A stretch of 5,229 nucleotides of DNA from Azonexaceae bacterium (GTDB lineage: Bacteria > Pseudomonadota > Gammaproteobacteria > Burkholderiales > Rhodocyclaceae). The stretch covers positions 1-5,229 of the forward strand of contig SSTA01000381.1 of the NCBI GenBank assembly GCA_009469685.1. The letters run 5' to 3'. The notes beneath the pieces were generated by a model. That model saw only the letters and a list, made by a program, of their open reading frames with translations, was not told where the DNA came from and made no database searches. Positions 1-5,132 of this stretch are shown piece after piece. The position numbers and the translations under genes were made by a program. Every line of letters starts with the position of its first letter. Within the stretch, counting starts at the first letter, position 1.

Positions 1-5
1 TGCGC

Positions 6-797
6 ATGCGCAACGGCCAGGGATTCTTGGCCGGTTCGCTGATCGGCACGCTGGGCGGTCTGATTGGCCTTGGCGGTGCCGAGTTTCGCCTGCCAGTGCT
101 CGTCGGCATGTTCCGGCTCGGCACGCTGGAGGCCGTCATTCTCAACAAGGCCATGAGCCTGGTGGTGGTGGCGTCCGCTCTGCTGTTCCGGGGCAGCGCG
201 ATCTCGCCCACGCTCCTGATGGAGCACCTCGATGTCGTCGTCAACCTGCTCGCCGGCAGCCTGGTCGGCGCCTGGTGGGCCGCAGGCCACGCCATGAAGC
301 TACCTCGGCACTGGCTCAACCGCATCATCATGGTGTTGCTGATGGGCCTGGCGCTGGTGATGCTGGCGGAAGCCTGGGCAGGCAACCATGGAGGCGGCAC
401 GCCGCTGTTCGAGGCCGGCCCGCTGCGCATCGTTGCGGGGGTCATTGCCGGCCTGGGGATCGGGATCGTTGCCGCTTTGCTGGGCGTGGCCGGTGGCGAG
501 CTGCTGATCCCGGCCATCGTGCTGCTCTACGGCCTGGACATCAAGATCGCGGGCAGCCTCTCGCTGATGGTGAGCCTGCCCACCATGATCGTCGGCTTTG
601 CCCGCTACACCAGTTCCGACGCCTTCGACGTGCTGCGCAAGGAACGGCCGTTGGGGGTGTGGATGGCGATCGGCTCGATCCTCGGCGCAGCCCTGGGCGG
701 CGTGCTGCTGGGCCTCGTGCCGACCCGGCTGCTGCTGGCCCTGCTCGGCGTGGTTCTGCTTATTTCGGCCATCAAGACGTTCAAGCATGCGCATTGA
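6..797 (+). CDS. TauE/SafE-family membrane permease (possible sulfite/anion exporter), start uncertain
   Basis: Hydrophobic integral inner-membrane protein of 263 residues from the first visible ATG. It shows the two-fold internal repeat typical of TauE/SafE (DUF81) permeases: a glycine-rich segment GLGGAEFRLP at residues 21-30 is echoed by GVAGGELLIP at about 160-169, each after a Gly-rich helix and each followed by further helices. About seven or eight membrane segments are likely. Characterised relatives are linked to export of sulfite, sulfoacetate or other sulfur organic anions, but substrate cannot be read from sequence. The usual family length is about 240-270 residues, so the protein is near complete. 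The reading frame stays open to the window edge, so the true start may lie a few codons upstream, and no ribosome binding site can be seen. The stop (TGA, 795-797) is 15 bases before modB, so it is probably cotranscribed with the molybdate transporter. That is an unusual partner: sulfate-type anions and molybdate are chemically similar, which hints at, but does not prove, a role in oxyanion handling. Confidence 0.8.
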   Translation: MRNGQGFLAGSLIGTLGGLIGLGGAEFRLPVLVGMFRLGTLEAVILNKAMSLVVVASALLFRGSAISPTLLMEHLDVVVNLLAGSLVGAWWAAGHAMKLPRHWLNRIIMVLLMGLALVMLAEAWAGNHGGGTPLFEAGPLRIVAGVIAGLGIGIVAALLGVAGGELLIPAIVLLYGLDIKIAGSLSLMVSLPTMIVGFARYTSSDAFDVLRKERPLGVWMAIGSILGAALGGVLLGLVPTRLLLALLGVVLLISAIKTFKHAH

Positions 798-798
798 C

Positions 799-805
799 GG
801 GAGGG
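799..805 (+). promoter_or_regulatory. Ribosome binding site of modB
   Basis: GGGAGGG, seven bases before the ATG at 813, fixes the modB start. It lies in the 15-base gap after the TauE/SafE-type gene, which supports translation from one polycistronic message. Confidence 0.6.
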
Positions 806-812
806 TGTTCGC

Positions 813-1490
813 ATGCTGACGGACAGTGATCTGCAGGCCATATGGCTGACTGTGCGCCTGGCGAGCATCGTGACCCTGATTCTGCTCGTGGTGGGTACGC
901 CCATCGCCTGGTGGCTGGCGCGCACCAAGGTCTGGTGGAAGGGAACGATCGGCGCGGTGGTCGCGTTGCCGTTGGTGTTGCCGCCCTCGGTGCTGGGCTT
1001 CTACCTGCTGCTGACGCTGGGACCGCACGGGCCGATCGGGCAACTGACCCAGGCGCTGGGCATCGGGCCGTTGCCGTTCACCTTCTGGGGCCTGGTTGTT
1101 GCCTCGGTGTTCTACTCGTTGCCCTTCATGGTGCAGCCATTGCAGACCGCCTTCGAGGCGGTGGGCGAGCGGCCCCTGGAAGTGGCCGCCACCTTGCGGG
1201 CTTCACCGCTCGATGCGTTCTTCACGGTGGCGGTGCCGTTGGCTGCGCCGGGCTTCCTGACCGCCGCGATCCTGACCTTCGCCCATACGGTGGGCGAGTT
1301 CGGCGTGGTGCTGATGATCGGCGGCAACCTGCCCGGCATCACGCGCGTGGTGTCCGTGCAGATTTACGACCATGTGGAGGCCTTGGAATATGCCAGTGCG
1401 CATCGCCTGGCAGCGGTGATGCTGATCTTCTCCTTCCTTGTGCTGCTGATCCTGTACGCATGGCGTCCGCGCCCGAGAAATGGGGGCTGA
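813..1490 (+). CDS. modB: Molybdate ABC transporter permease ModB
   Basis: Inner-membrane channel subunit of the ModABC molybdate importer, expected to form a dimer that docks on a ModC dimer and accepts molybdate from periplasmic ModA. The 225 residues match the family's usual ~225-230. Five membrane segments are evident, at about 15-35, 46-70, 88-108, 146-170 and 198-217. The cytoplasmic coupling loop (EAA loop) is at about 122-147, beginning LEVAATLRAS and ending VPLAAPG, and is followed by the strongly conserved AHTVGEFGVVLMIGGN segment (157-172) typical of ModB and of related sulfate permeases. The ATG at 813 is chosen because GGGAGGG precedes it at good spacing. It is followed by modC with an overlap or a 4-base gap. 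Tungstate or sulfate permeases are the main alternatives; the fused TOBE/Mop-like region of the adjoining ATPase favours molybdate. Confidence 0.92.
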   Translation: MLTDSDLQAIWLTVRLASIVTLILLVVGTPIAWWLARTKVWWKGTIGAVVALPLVLPPSVLGFYLLLTLGPHGPIGQLTQALGIGPLPFTFWGLVVASVFYSLPFMVQPLQTAFEAVGERPLEVAATLRASPLDAFFTVAVPLAAPGFLTAAILTFAHTVGEFGVVLMIGGNLPGITRVVSVQIYDHVEALEYASAHRLAAVMLIFSFLVLLILYAWRPRPRNGG

Positions 1491-1494
1491 CGCG

Positions 1495-2559
1495 ATGGGT
1501 ATTCAAGCGTGCTTCCGGCTCGACTGGCCGGGGTTCTCGCTCGATGTGGACCTGACCCTGCCCACTCGGGGCGTTACGGCCCTGTTCGGGCATTCCGGTT
1601 CTGGCAAGACGACGCTGCTGCGCTGTATCGCCGGGCTGGAACGTGCGCCGCAAGGTCGGCTCATCGTCAACGGCGAGGTGTGGCAGGACGAGCAGCGCTG
1701 GGTGCCGACGTACAAGCGGCCGATCGGCTACGTGTTTCAGGAACCCAGCCTGTTTTCGCATCTGTCTGTCATAAGCAATCTGCGCTACGGCCTCAAGCGC
1801 ATGTCGGACGAGCAGCGGGTCAGCCTGGACCAGGCCATCGATCTGCTGGGCATCGGCCATCTGCTCGACCGTAAGCCGGATCGGCTGTCGGGCGGTGAAC
1901 GGCAGCGGGTCGGCATGGCACGGGCATTGGCCGTCAGCCCGCGTCTGCTGCTGATGGACGAACCGCTCGCCGCGCTGGATTTGAAGCGCAAGCAGGAAAT
2001 CCTGCCCTACCTCGAACGCCTGCATGACGAGCTGGATATCCCGGTGCTCTACGTCAGCCACTCGCCGGATGAAGTGGCTCGGCTGGCTGACTACCTAGTA
2101 GCGATGGAGGACGGTCGGGTACTGGCGAGCGGCCCCTTGGCCGACACGCTGGCGCGGCTCGATCTGCCGATTCGGCTGGGCGAGGATGCCGGGGCCGTTC
2201 TTGATGCAACCGTCGCAGAGGTGGACAAGGACTGGCACCTCGTGCGGGTGGACTTTTCGGGAGGCAGCTTGTGGGCGAGAGATTCCGGGCTGGCGGTTGG
2301 TCGTCGCGTGCGTGTGCGCGTCTTGGCGCGGGACGTGAGTCTGGCCGAGCAGCCAGGGACCAGCAGCATTCAGAACGTGCTCCGCGGTCGCGTTGATGCG
2401 GTGGGTGACGATGTGCATCCGGGAGTGGCGCTTGTGCGCGTCCTAGTAGGCGATACCGTCCTTCTGTCCAGGTTGACGAAGCGGGCCGCTGCATCCCTGG
2501 GCGTCAAACCTGGGCTCGAACTTTGGGTACAGGTGAAGTCGGTAGCGTTGATGGAATAA
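1495..2559 (+). CDS. modC: Molybdate ABC transporter ATP-binding protein ModC
   Basis: Cytoplasmic ATPase that powers molybdate import through ModB. Numbering from an upstream in-frame ATG at 1480 (359 residues), it has Walker A GHSGSGKTT (37-45), Q-loop YVFQEPS (Gln87), ABC signature LSGGERQRVGMARAL (136-150), Walker B LLLMDEP (156-162), D-loop ALD and H-loop YVSHS (His194). A C-terminal region from about 295 to 358 (SSIQNVLRGRV... to LELWVQVKS) fits the TOBE/Mop oxyanion-binding domain that distinguishes ModC from many other importer ATPases. Two starts are possible. ATG 1480 overlaps the modB stop by 11 bases. ATG 1495 gives 354 residues, has a G-rich stretch (1482-1486) at plausible spacing, and places Walker A at the same distance from the N-terminus as in E. 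coli ModC, so 1495 is preferred. Either way modB and modC look translationally coupled. ModA is not in the window and no ModE-type regulator is seen. Confidence 0.93.
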   Translation: MGIQACFRLDWPGFSLDVDLTLPTRGVTALFGHSGSGKTTLLRCIAGLERAPQGRLIVNGEVWQDEQRWVPTYKRPIGYVFQEPSLFSHLSVISNLRYGLKRMSDEQRVSLDQAIDLLGIGHLLDRKPDRLSGGERQRVGMARALAVSPRLLLMDEPLAALDLKRKQEILPYLERLHDELDIPVLYVSHSPDEVARLADYLVAMEDGRVLASGPLADTLARLDLPIRLGEDAGAVLDATVAEVDKDWHLVRVDFSGGSLWARDSGLAVGRRVRVRVLARDVSLAEQPGTSSIQNVLRGRVDAVGDDVHPGVALVRVLVGDTVLLSRLTKRAAASLGVKPGLELWVQVKSVALME

Positions 2560-2573
2560 GCAGAACTGGCATG

Positions 2574-2594
2574 GCTCTGTACCCGAAACAGAGC
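2574..2594 (+). other. Stem-loop just downstream of modC
   Basis: A 7-bp perfect stem GCTCTGT / ACAGAGC with a 7-base loop (ACCCGAA) lies 15 bases after the modC stop. A competing 8-bp pairing, TGGCTCTG (2572-2579) with CAGAGCCA (2594-2601), is also possible. No T-run follows directly, so it is not a canonical intrinsic terminator. It may act as an mRNA 3' stabiliser, a weak terminator or a boundary remnant. The left arm is absent from the second repeat copy at 4109, so the hairpin is specific to this site. Confidence 0.35.
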
Positions 2595-2691
2595 AGAGCC
2601 AGGACCTCTTTCCCATCATCGAAGGAGAAAGCGAGGCGCAGCGCAATCCGCATGACATGGACGCAGGAGCGAACAGGAGGCCGCATTGGAA
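2576..2691 (+). repeat. Direct repeat copy 1: orphan lysR leader upstream of arsR
   Basis: This ~116-bp segment aligns with 4109-4229. Counting by eye, there are 5 mismatches over about 108 aligned bases and two indels. One indel is a 5-base tandem GCGCA at 2641-2645 present only here; the other is that 3 bases here (2668-2670) replace 13 in copy 2. Identical runs are 2586-2602 (17 bp), 2604-2640 (37 bp) and 2671-2691 (21 bp). The last contains AGGAGG (2675-2680), a 5-base spacer and TTG GAA, the LysR ribosome binding site and first two codons. Similarity stops there and no lysR body follows. This copy is therefore a detached leader marking the left boundary of the arsRM unit. Confidence 0.9.
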
Positions 2692-2751
2692 ATTGGATTA
2701 CCTTCAGCCAGCATCGCAGCTAGGAGCTTGGCATGGATCTCGACTTTTCAG

Positions 2752-2780
2752 TTGACGGCCTTGTGTATTTCGATTATTGT
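2752..2780 (+). promoter_or_regulatory. Sigma-70-type promoter of arsR-arsM
   Basis: A -35 box TTGACG (2752-2757; 5 of 6 to consensus) is separated by exactly 17 bases from a -10 box TATTGT (2775-2780; 4 of 6). Transcription would begin near 2787, giving a short leader of about 19 bases before the arsR ATG at 2806. The region is noticeably more AT-rich than the flanking genes. The inverted repeat at 2764-2789 covers the -10 box and the predicted start point, as expected for a promoter shut by a bound ArsR dimer. Confidence 0.7.
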
Positions 2781-2789
2781 GGAAATACA
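2764..2789 (+). promoter_or_regulatory. Probable ArsR operator (8-10-8 perfect inverted repeat)
   Basis: TGTATTTC (2764-2771) and GAAATACA (2782-2789) are perfect reverse complements separated by 10 bases. ArsR/SmtB dimers typically bind imperfect AT-rich dyads of this size overlapping their own promoter. Here the dyad overlaps the -10 element and the predicted start of transcription, immediately upstream of arsR, implying autorepression of the arsR-arsM operon. I did not find a second copy of these arms in the window. Confidence 0.7.
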
Positions 2790-2794
2790 GAAAC

Positions 2795-2800
2795 AAGGAG
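2795..2800 (+). promoter_or_regulatory. Ribosome binding site that fixes the arsR start
   Basis: AAGGAG, five bases before ATG 2806. It decides in favour of the 114-residue ArsR rather than the in-frame TTG at 2686, which would add 40 residues and lies upstream of the arsR promoter. Confidence 0.65.
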
Positions 2801-2805
2801 CCTTC

Positions 2806-3150
2806 ATGCCCAAGCCCGATGACACCGACGAGGTGGTGAAGTTCGCCGACATGCTGTCCGCAATGGGGACCGAGCCCAGGCTGCGGATCATCCGCCTGCT
2901 GCTGAGCGCCCATCCTGATGGCCTCATCGTCAGCGACATCGCCAGTGAGTTGGAAATTTCTGGCTCTACGCTGTCGCACCACCTTGAGAAGCTCAAGAAC
3001 GAGCAACTGATCAAGGTCCGTCGCGAGGGCACCTTCCTCTGGTACTCGGCCAACACGGATTCCTTGCAGGAACTACTGAGCTTTTTGTACGCCGAGTGCT
3101 GCACCCGCAACCGCGCCATTGAACCGCAGGCCATCGTCTGCTGCAGTTAA
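2806..3150 (+). CDS. arsR: ArsR/SmtB-family arsenic-responsive repressor
   Basis: Small winged-helix repressor of 114 residues, the usual ArsR size. It would bind the operator at 2764-2789 and release it when trivalent arsenic (or antimony/methylarsenite) binds. The N-terminal helices (FADMLSAMGTEPRLRIIRLLL, about 13-33, read in two parts) are the dimer/DNA-fold opening. The recognition region is SDIASELEISGSTLSHHLEKLKNEQLI (about 43-69), with the family-typical STLSHHLEKL, followed by the wing KVRREGTFLWYSA. There is no CVC-type metal site in the recognition helix. Instead cysteines form two vicinal pairs near the C-terminus, Cys98-Cys99 (AECC) and Cys112-Cys113 (VCCS). This resembles ArsR proteins such as the Acidithiobacillus type, which bind As(III) through C-terminal cysteines. 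Which residues bind here is inferred. arsM follows after 19 bases, so the two form an operon. The in-frame extension back to 2686 is judged non-native. Confidence 0.9.
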   Translation: MPKPDDTDEVVKFADMLSAMGTEPRLRIIRLLLSAHPDGLIVSDIASELEISGSTLSHHLEKLKNEQLIKVRREGTFLWYSANTDSLQELLSFLYAECCTRNRAIEPQAIVCCS

Positions 3151-3158
3151 CCACCCCC

Positions 3159-3163
3159 AGGAG
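3159..3163 (+). promoter_or_regulatory. Ribosome binding site that fixes the arsM start
   Basis: AGGAG, six bases before ATG 3170. It excludes the longer in-frame reading from TTG 3119, which would overlap the end of arsR and add 17 residues unlike the family N-terminus. Confidence 0.6.
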
Positions 3164-3169
3164 CTGATC

Positions 3170-4078
3170 ATGAGCACCACGAGCGATGTGAAGGAAATTG
3201 TCAAGGCACGCTACGGCGAAGCCGCGAGCCGTGTCACCCAAGGCACCACCCAGTCCTGCTGTGGCAGCGCATCCGCGAGCATTGGTGGAGCCGACCCCAT
3301 CACCTCGAACCTGTACGACGCCCTGCAGGCCGGCGAAGTGCCAGAGAAGGCGCTGCTGGCCTCCCTGGGTTGTGGCAACCCCACGGCGCTGGCCGAACTC
3401 AAGGCCGGCGAGACCGTGCTGGACTTGGGCTCGGGCGGCGGCATTGATGTGCTGCTGTCCGCCAAGCGCGTCGGCCCGACCGGCATGGCCTTTGGCCTTG
3501 ACATGACTGACCAGATGCTGGTCCTGGCTGAAGAGAACAAACGCAAGAGTGGACTTACCAACGTCCACTTCCTCAAGGGCGAGATCGAGGCCATCCCGCT
3601 GCCCGCCAACTCGGTCGACGTGATCATTTCCAACTGCGTCATCAACCTCTCCGGCGACAAGGACCGGGTGCTCAAGGAAGCCTTCAGGGTGCTCAAGCCC
3701 GGTGGCCGTTTCGCGGTCTCCGATGTGGTGGTCCGTGGCGAAGTGCCGGCGGCGCTGCGCAAGAGCATGGAGCTTTGGGTCGGCTGCGTCGCAGGTGCCC
3801 TCTCTGACCAGGACTACCTGGCCAAGCTCACCGCCGCGGGCTTCGAGAACCCCGACATCGAGGTGACACGGGTCTACTCCGTCGACGACGCGCGAGACTT
3901 TCTGTCGAGCCAGACCCATGACCTGCAGCAACTGGCCCAGCAGGTGGACGGCAAGTTCGTCAGCGGTTTCATACGGGCCACCAAGCCTGTTACCTCCGCG
4001 ACCACACTGCAACCCACCCCAACTGCATCAGCCAGTTCGGCGCCGCGCAACTGCTGCGGCCCGTCCTGCTGCAACTGA
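3170..4078 (+). CDS. arsM: Arsenite S-adenosylmethionine methyltransferase ArsM
   Basis: Cytosolic enzyme of 302 residues that transfers methyl groups from SAM to trivalent arsenic, giving methyl-, dimethyl- and volatile trimethyl-arsenicals. The start MSTTSDVKEIVKARYG is typical of bacterial ArsM. The SAM-binding Rossmann motif I is ETVLDLGSGGGIDVLL (81-96), with the acidic motif FGLDMTDQML (108-117), and motif ISNCVINL (153-160). Cysteines expected for As(III) binding and catalysis are visible: Cys30/Cys31 (QSCCGS), Cys68 (LGCGNP), Cys156 (SNCVINL) and Cys206 (VGCVAGAL), matching the four-cysteine pattern of characterised ArsM proteins. After the ArsM C-terminal domain, a Thr/Ala/Ser/Pro-rich linker (about 272-292) leads to a tail CCGPSCCN (295-302) with four extra cysteines. 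It lies 19 bases after arsR and is probably controlled by the same promoter and operator. No efflux pump or arsenate reductase gene is in the window. Distinction from other class I methyltransferases is secure because of the cysteines and context. Confidence 0.95.
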   Translation: MSTTSDVKEIVKARYGEAASRVTQGTTQSCCGSASASIGGADPITSNLYDALQAGEVPEKALLASLGCGNPTALAELKAGETVLDLGSGGGIDVLLSAKRVGPTGMAFGLDMTDQMLVLAEENKRKSGLTNVHFLKGEIEAIPLPANSVDVIISNCVINLSGDKDRVLKEAFRVLKPGGRFAVSDVVVRGEVPAALRKSMELWVGCVAGALSDQDYLAKLTAAGFENPDIEVTRVYSVDDARDFLSSQTHDLQQLAQQVDGKFVSGFIRATKPVTSATTLQPTPTASASSAPRNCCGPSCCN

Positions 4079-4108
4079 CGTTTCCTGCCCGGACTGACGC
4101 GAAGCGAA

Positions 4109-4229
4109 TCTGCACCCTAAACAGAGCAGAGCCAGAACCTCTTTCCCATCATCGAAGGAGAAAGCGAGGCGCAATCCGCATGAGGTGGACGCAGGCCGAG
4201 AACGAGACGAACAGGAGGCCGCATTGGAA
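4109..4229 (+). repeat. Direct repeat copy 2: leader of the lysR gene
   Basis: This 121-bp segment matches 2576-2691 at roughly 95% of aligned bases, with two indels. It lies directly upstream of, and runs into, the intact lysR gene, ending at its second codon, so this copy is probably the functional parent arrangement. The identical core (4137-4173) includes an imperfect inverted repeat, CCTCTTTC with GAAAGCGAGG, that tolerates a two-base bulge. Together with copy 1 it brackets the arsR-arsM unit. The 145 bases between arsM and lysR contain this element and little else; I see no clear arsM terminator and no strong sigma-70 promoter for lysR. Confidence 0.9.
4213..4218 (+). promoter_or_regulatory. 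Strong ribosome binding site that fixes a TTG start for lysR
   Basis: AGGAGG with a 5-base spacer before TTG 4224. The alternative in-frame GTG at 4185 has no such signal and would add 13 residues that do not look like a LysR N-terminus. The same site, spacing and TTG are preserved in repeat copy 1 (2675-2688). Confidence 0.75.
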
Positions 4230-5132
4230 CTCAGACTACTGCGCTATTTCGTTGCGGTCGCGGAAGAACTGCATTTCGCGCGTGCGGCCGAGCGCCTTGG
4301 CGTCGAGCAATCGCCTGTGTCGCGCGCAATGCGCAATCTCGAAGCCACGCTCGGCGTGCAGTTGTTCGACCGCAGTGCGCACCAGACGCGACTGACCTGG
4401 GCCGGTCAAGTGTTCCTCGGTGAGTGCCGGCGCGTGCTGGCCACCGTGGAGCAGGCGGTGAGTGCCGCAAAGGCGGCGGCGCAGGGCTATCAGGGTTATC
4501 TGCGCATCGCCATCTGCGACAGCTTGGCGCAGCCCCACATTGCCACCTTGCTGGCGCGCAGCCGCGAGGAAGAACCGGAACTGGAGATTCGCGTCTTCGA
4601 GCTGCCTTTCGCGCAGCAGCTCAAGGGCCTGCACAACGATCTGCTGGACATCGGCTTTGCGCTCTCGGATGCGGTGAATGATGGCCTCGTCGCCGTGCCT
4701 GTTTGGACCGATCCGCTATCAGTAATCGTGCCCGTGCGCCACCCCTTGCTTGTGCATGCGGAAGTGCCGCTGGAGGAAGCCTTGAAGTTTCCGCTGGTGC
4801 TGTGCCATCCCGACGCGGGATCGGGCTGCCACCATCAGATCCAGGCAGTGCTTCAAGGTGCGTCCAAGCCGCTCAAGCTGGTAGATCAGGTGACGAGCTT
4901 AGGCGTGATGCTGACTCTGGTCGGTGCCGGTTACGGCATCGGTTTCGCCATTGCTTCGCAGGTGCAGACCCTGAACCGCCCCGACATAACCGTCCGCCCC
5001 TTGGCCGGTACGCCACCCATGCTGTCCACCTACCTGCTGCGCCGCGGCGCCGAACCCTCTGAACCCATGAGGCGGTTCCTGCAGCGCGCACACGAGGAGT
5101 TCCTGCTAAAAGGAGATGAGCCGGCCTCGTGA
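4224..5132 (+). CDS. LysR-type transcriptional regulator, TTG start
   Basis: LysR-type regulator of 302 residues when read from TTG 4224, the standard length for the family. The N-terminal winged helix-turn-helix spans about residues 2-60: it begins ELRLLRYFVAVAEELHFARA, contains AAERLGVEQSPVSRAMRNLE and ends LGVQLFDRSAHQTRLTWAG, all classical LysR signatures. A linker helix (about 65-90) leads to the periplasmic-binding-protein-like effector domain (about 92-295), with LRIAICDSLAQPHIATLL at its start and GAGYGIGFAI (235-244) in the second lobe. The effector is unknown. From memory, LysR proteins with this look (EEPELEIRVFELP, QQLKGLHNDLLDIGFA) occur in conjugative islands, including Tn4371-like elements, but that cannot be confirmed here. 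It is codirectional with arsRM rather than divergent from a target, so its target genes are not evident; the preceding repeat may carry its autoregulatory site. It is not likely to be the arsenic sensor, since its few cysteines (Cys68, Cys98, Cys194, Cys202) form no obvious cluster. Confidence 0.92.
   Translation: MELRLLRYFVAVAEELHFARAAERLGVEQSPVSRAMRNLEATLGVQLFDRSAHQTRLTWAGQVFLGECRRVLATVEQAVSAAKAAAQGYQGYLRIAICDSLAQPHIATLLARSREEEPELEIRVFELPFAQQLKGLHNDLLDIGFALSDAVNDGLVAVPVWTDPLSVIVPVRHPLLVHAEVPLEEALKFPLVLCHPDAGSGCHHQIQAVLQGASKPLKLVDQVTSLGVMLTLVGAGYGIGFAIASQVQTLNRPDITVRPLAGTPPMLSTYLLRRGAEPSEPMRRFLQRAHEEFLLKGDEPAS

Noticed and set aside
1..12. Perfect 12-bp palindrome TGCGCATGCGCA at the window start
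   Set aside because: It lies at the start of or within a coding region, consists of alternating GC-rich dinucleotides, and has no second copy to suggest a site; probably chance.
300..1043. Long minus-strand open frame opposite the TauE/SafE gene and modB
   Set aside because: It is very rich in Gln, His and Arg, crosses two well-supported genes and has no recognisable domain; it is a shadow of GC-rich coding sequence.
842..1555. Alternative + strand frame over modB
   Set aside because: The translation is Arg/Gly/Ala-rich and lacks family features, while the ModB frame has membrane segments and the EAA loop.
3119..3169. Longer arsM start at TTG 3119
   Set aside because: It overlaps the arsR end, lacks a good ribosome binding site, and the ATG at 3170 has AGGAG and gives the typical ArsM N-terminus.
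3011..4012. Minus-strand open frame of 333 codons opposite arsM
   Set aside because: arsM is certain by motifs, and the antisense translation shows no coherent domain; GC-rich codon bias keeps the frame open.
4094..4123. CTGACG ... CTAAAC as a lysR promoter
   Set aside because: Only about half of the -10 positions fit consensus, so it is not distinguishable from background.
4180..4395. Possible upstream peptide (MRWTQ...) in the lysR leader, with a counterpart MTWTQ... at 2652 in copy 1
   Set aside because: The 10-base indel between copies shifts the frame after about five residues, there is no well-spaced ribosome binding site, and the copy 2 frame simply runs over lysR.
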